Origin: Kuafuiihalomonas sp050331295
GTDB taxonomy: Bacteria; Myxococcota; Kuafuiibacteriia; Kuafuiibacteriales; Kuafuiibacteriaceae
Direction: 5' to 3'
NCBI GenBank assembly: GCA_050331295.1
Contig: JBHJGZ010000008.1
Span: 62,001-126,000, forward strand
DNA: 64,000 nt
Below the pieces are notes generated by a model that searched no databases, had not been told where the DNA came from, and was given only the letters and a program-made list of their open reading frames with translations. Position 1 is the first letter of the stretch. The number at the start of each line of letters is the position of its first letter. This document shows positions 61,446-64,000 of this stretch, piece after piece. The translations under genes were made by a program, and so were the position numbers.

Positions 61446-62866
61446 GTATACGTTATCGACATCACCTCAAGCGCCGGACGTTCCTTCGTGGCCTCATGGG
61501 CGCCTCCGGAGTGACGATCGGCCTTCCGTTCATCGACGAGATGTTCGAGCGAAGCGTCTACGCTCAGTCTTCGGTGCCCAAGCGGGTCGTCACGATGTTC
61601 TTCGGCAATGGAGTCATGCCTAACATTCTGGACGCCGGAGACCCTCTTAGCAGTTCTTCGGCGCTCTCCCCGCTTCGTCCGTATCGGGGAAAAGTGAGCG
61701 TTCTTCGGGGCGTCGACATGAACGCGGGTACCGGACATCCCAGAGGAGGCGGAGCCACGTTCGTGGGTTTCGAGGGGCGAGAGGAATCTCAGAGAGGACC
61801 CTCGATCGACGTGGTGGCCAGGAACGAGCTGCATCCGCAGGGGGTCCCGACTTCCATTCAGACCCTGCTGGTCGCTAGCCACTTTCGTCGCAACCACCAA
61901 TATCGAATGGTCCACAGCTGGAATGAAGACGGATCCCCGATGGGCCGCCCCATAGAAAGACCATCTGAGTTGTTCACTTTGCTGTTTGGCGGAAGTCCGT
62001 CCCCCGGACCCGGTGCGGGCTCTGGGGAAGAAGTCGACAAGCGTGAGGTATACCGCCGGAGTGTCCTGGATGCGGTTCTCGAGGACTATCAATACATCCG
62101 CAGCGACCGCGCCGGATTGAGTTCTCAGAGCCGAGCCCGAATCTCGGATCATCTCGACCGAATTCGAGAAGTCGAGCGGAAGATCTTTCCGGAGGCCGAC
62201 CCGGTGGAGCCGCCCACGACCCAGCCAAACTCTTGCGCGTCCGGTCCGAGCGCTCCCCAGGATCCCGACGTGCCGTACGGCACGGAGGCAAACGCTCAAG
62301 GTGTAGTCGTGGATGCGGCTCAATGGACCGAAACCCAACATCGACTGGCGGATCTGTACGCCCTTGCGCTCCGCTGCGACCTCGTCCGATTCGGAAACCT
62401 GACCTTCCAAGCGTCTGGCGAGCGCGTCAGGCTGAGAGGCCCATGGGACTACAACGGGACGACGATTCAATTCAACGACAACGACGCGCACCACGAACAC
62501 TGGCACCGCCAACGGTTCCCCGAGGTTGAGTGGCACATCCACTACATCATGGAGAAGTTTGCCTACTTCTACGGACAGCTCGATGACTCGAACTATCCGG
62601 ATGCCAATGGACGTACGATTCTAGAGAATGGTCTCTTCCCGATCGGTGCCGAGCTCGGAAACGGATCAAGTCACAACACACGGAATGTGTTTCACACGAT
62701 GACCGGTGCAGATGGGGCGTTTCGGGCCTCCCAGAACGTCATCGATGTCGACTCCTCGTCGGTCAACCTCTACAACACTTGGCTTCAAGGGCTGGGCGTG
62801 GGTCGAACGATGGGCGACTCTGCCAATTACCAAGAGGGTGCGTTGGATTCCAAGATTCGGACCTAG
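61442..62866 (+). CDS. DUF1552 secreted protein with Tat signal
   Basis: The 474-residue protein starts with KRRTFLRGL, a twin-arginine signal, and a hydrophobic stretch. The mature protein has FFGNGVMP, LSPLRPYRGKVSVLRGVD, and HRLADLYALALRCDLVRFGNL. It resembles sulfatase/phosphatase-type folds of the DUF1552 family, usually encoded next to DUF1592/DUF1588 proteins as here. Tat export suggests a cofactor or prior folding. No catalytic role is known. It converges on the glycosyltransferase gene. Confidence 0.9.
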   Translation: MSIRYRHHLKRRTFLRGLMGASGVTIGLPFIDEMFERSVYAQSSVPKRVVTMFFGNGVMPNILDAGDPLSSSSALSPLRPYRGKVSVLRGVDMNAGTGHPRGGGATFVGFEGREESQRGPSIDVVARNELHPQGVPTSIQTLLVASHFRRNHQYRMVHSWNEDGSPMGRPIERPSELFTLLFGGSPSPGPGAGSGEEVDKREVYRRSVLDAVLEDYQYIRSDRAGLSSQSRARISDHLDRIREVERKIFPEADPVEPPTTQPNSCASGPSAPQDPDVPYGTEANAQGVVVDAAQWTETQHRLADLYALALRCDLVRFGNLTFQASGERVRLRGPWDYNGTTIQFNDNDAHHEHWHRQRFPEVEWHIHYIMEKFAYFYGQLDDSNYPDANGRTILENGLFPIGAELGNGSSHNTRNVFHTMTGADGAFRASQNVIDVDSSSVNLYNTWLQGLGVGRTMGDSANYQEGALDSKIRT

Positions 62867-62881
62867 CTGATAGGTGCCGAG

Positions 62882-63970
62882 TCAAGGTGAAAGCGAGCCT
62901 TCCGCCACTGCCGCTGTCATCCGTCCTTCCAGTTCCTTGACGAATCCGGCGTTGCGGTCGTGTTCAAAGCTCTGGAGCTTTTCGGCATAACGGTCGCGAC
63001 GAGAAAGAAAAGCTCCGACGCCTTCAGCCGTAACGTGTCGGGCCATCTGACCAAACTCCAAAGCTTCGAGATAGCGTGCGTTCAGGACCTGCTCGAACTG
63101 ATTGCTGACTGGAATGGAAAGCATCGGCTTTCCCAAGAACACCGCCTCACCCATCAACGTGAACCCTCCGCCAGAGATGACGGAGCTACATGTGGCTAAG
63201 TCTTCAACGAAGCCGTCCTGGGAGAATGGTCGAAAGGTCAGATTGTGGTCGACATGATCCTCTTGGATGTCTCGCAGCAATCCGTAGACGCGGAACGGCA
63301 CATCCACCTGTTTGAGTTCGTCGATCAACGCCTGATGACTGGTGCCGGTTTGATAGACGAGAACATGGCTTCCGGTCGAAACTCGGTCCTTTGCTTCGAG
63401 GATCCTGGGTCGAAGAATGGGTGGATGGAGAGTGGTGCGTTCACGACTCACGGGCGGGAAGAAAAATGTCGTGATCATGAACGCGTTGCACTTTGGGACT
63501 TTGGCACGAACGATGTTGCGAGCGAGCTGAAAGCTGCGAGCATCCTGCTGGATCATCGACTCGGGGTGAGAACACCTGTTGATGATCTGCATGTTGTCCA
63601 CCGAAATCACCGGGACCCCCGTTCCGCGAGCAAACCAATAGCTCCACGATTCGAAGTCAGTGATGACAACGTCGGGTTGAAAGTCCTGAGCCGTCTGCAG
63701 GTACTTGAGAACGTTGCTGGGTACACCGGTCACGGAGCGAATGTTTTGGATCGCTGTTCGAATGGTGCTGACCATGTTGTCTCGATAAACCAAGCTCAGT
63801 CCGGTGATGGGAATGACGACATCCGGATGTCGTTCATTCAGGAAGTTCACTGCGCGGCCGGATGCGACGATCCGCATATCGTGCCCCATCAAACGGAGAT
63901 GCTCTAGGATGACCGAGGACCGAATCGCATGACCCATGCCCTCACCGACCACGCCATAGAGAATTCTCAT
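62882..63970 (-). CDS. GT28-type (MurG-like) glycosyltransferase
   Basis: The 362-residue protein begins MRILYGVVGEGMGHAIRS, a GT-B N-terminal loop (G-GMGHA). The C-terminal half has VYQTGTSHQALIDEL and ISGGGFTLMGEAVFLGKPML, the nucleotide-sugar-binding pattern of MurG and the MJ1255-type family. Its likely acceptor is a polyprenyl or lipid. It could decorate a lipid made by the neighbouring operon or take part in envelope synthesis. An ATG at the very edge of the window is a good start with a preceding AGAGAATT-like site. Confidence 0.87.
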   Translation of the reverse strand: MRILYGVVGEGMGHAIRSSVILEHLRLMGHDMRIVASGRAVNFLNERHPDVVIPITGLSLVYRDNMVSTIRTAIQNIRSVTGVPSNVLKYLQTAQDFQPDVVITDFESWSYWFARGTGVPVISVDNMQIINRCSHPESMIQQDARSFQLARNIVRAKVPKCNAFMITTFFFPPVSRERTTLHPPILRPRILEAKDRVSTGSHVLVYQTGTSHQALIDELKQVDVPFRVYGLLRDIQEDHVDHNLTFRPFSQDGFVEDLATCSSVISGGGFTLMGEAVFLGKPMLSIPVSNQFEQVLNARYLEALEFGQMARHVTAEGVGAFLSRRDRYAEKLQSFEHDRNAGFVKELEGRMTAAVAEGSLSP

Positions 63971-64000
63971 CTGGCATGACGGTACCGTTCTCGGTGAACG

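Noticed and set aside
1..64000. tRNA, rRNA, CRISPR arrays, transposases or integrases
   Set aside because: None was seen on reading through. Short repeats found were isolated palindromes only.

Overview
The window reads as a high-G+C chromosome segment from a Gram-negative bacterium. I infer a myxobacterium or other deltaproteobacterial relative (Myxococcota). The basis is three Ser/Thr-kinase-family proteins, two of them tied to PEGA-type domains, a PilY1/minor-pseudopilin set, many lipoproteins, a DUF1592/DUF1552 pair, and kinases with the HRDxxPxN variant common in myxobacteria. This placement is an inference, since there is no rRNA in the window. Coding density is very high. Only one gene-free stretch exceeds 300 bases. 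I see no rRNA, tRNA, CRISPR array, insertion sequence or phage gene.

Region 1 (1-16 kb) holds the 3' end of mfd, converging on a minor-pseudopilin operon (pilV-pilW-pilX-fimT types). Next come an outer-membrane-type protein and a leftward operon of one kinase, one PEGA-type protein and two unusual lipoproteins. A second, divergent kinase follows, then pilY1 with a small secreted partner. The lipoprotein genes span a conspicuous AT-rich patch at about 5.76-7.24 kb.

Region 2 (16-35 kb) has a HelD-like helicase, a PiT-like membrane protein and a transmembrane pseudokinase with two PEGA domains. It then carries prfB with a complete +1 programmed-frameshift site, divergent from a housekeeping run: coaD, an HNH nuclease, a RodZ-type HTH protein, rluD, pgeF, a two-domain GlnE/GlnD-like nucleotidyltransferase and a UDP-sugar pyrophosphorylase. 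Region 3 (35-47 kb) has a four-gene lipid/flavin operon around a cyclopropane-fatty-acid synthase, a stress group (hemerythrin, CBS, Hsp20, APH/P-loop kinase), phosphoglucomutase, and an ECF sigma/anti-sigma pair.

Region 4 (47.4-59.6 kb) is the highlight. It is one tightly overlapping 13-gene rightward operon ending in a clear intrinsic terminator. It encodes a dedicated type II fatty-acid/polyketide set: ketosynthase, acyl carrier protein, ketoreductase, FabZ-type dehydratase, FabI-like enoyl reductase and a small Sfp-type phosphopantetheinyl transferase. Two CrtISO/retinol-saturase-type flavoenzymes are included. These are followed by oleA-oleB-oleC-oleD in the canonical order, then a TylF-type methyltransferase. 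The Ole enzymes join two acyl chains head to head, reduce the product, close a beta-lactone and decarboxylate it to an alkene. My inference is that this operon makes its own special acyl chains and dimerises them into an unusual polyunsaturated or otherwise modified long-chain hydrocarbon or beta-lactone. I do not know of a described cluster with this exact content. Downstream lie the DUF1592/DUF1552 pair and a GT28-type glycosyltransferase.
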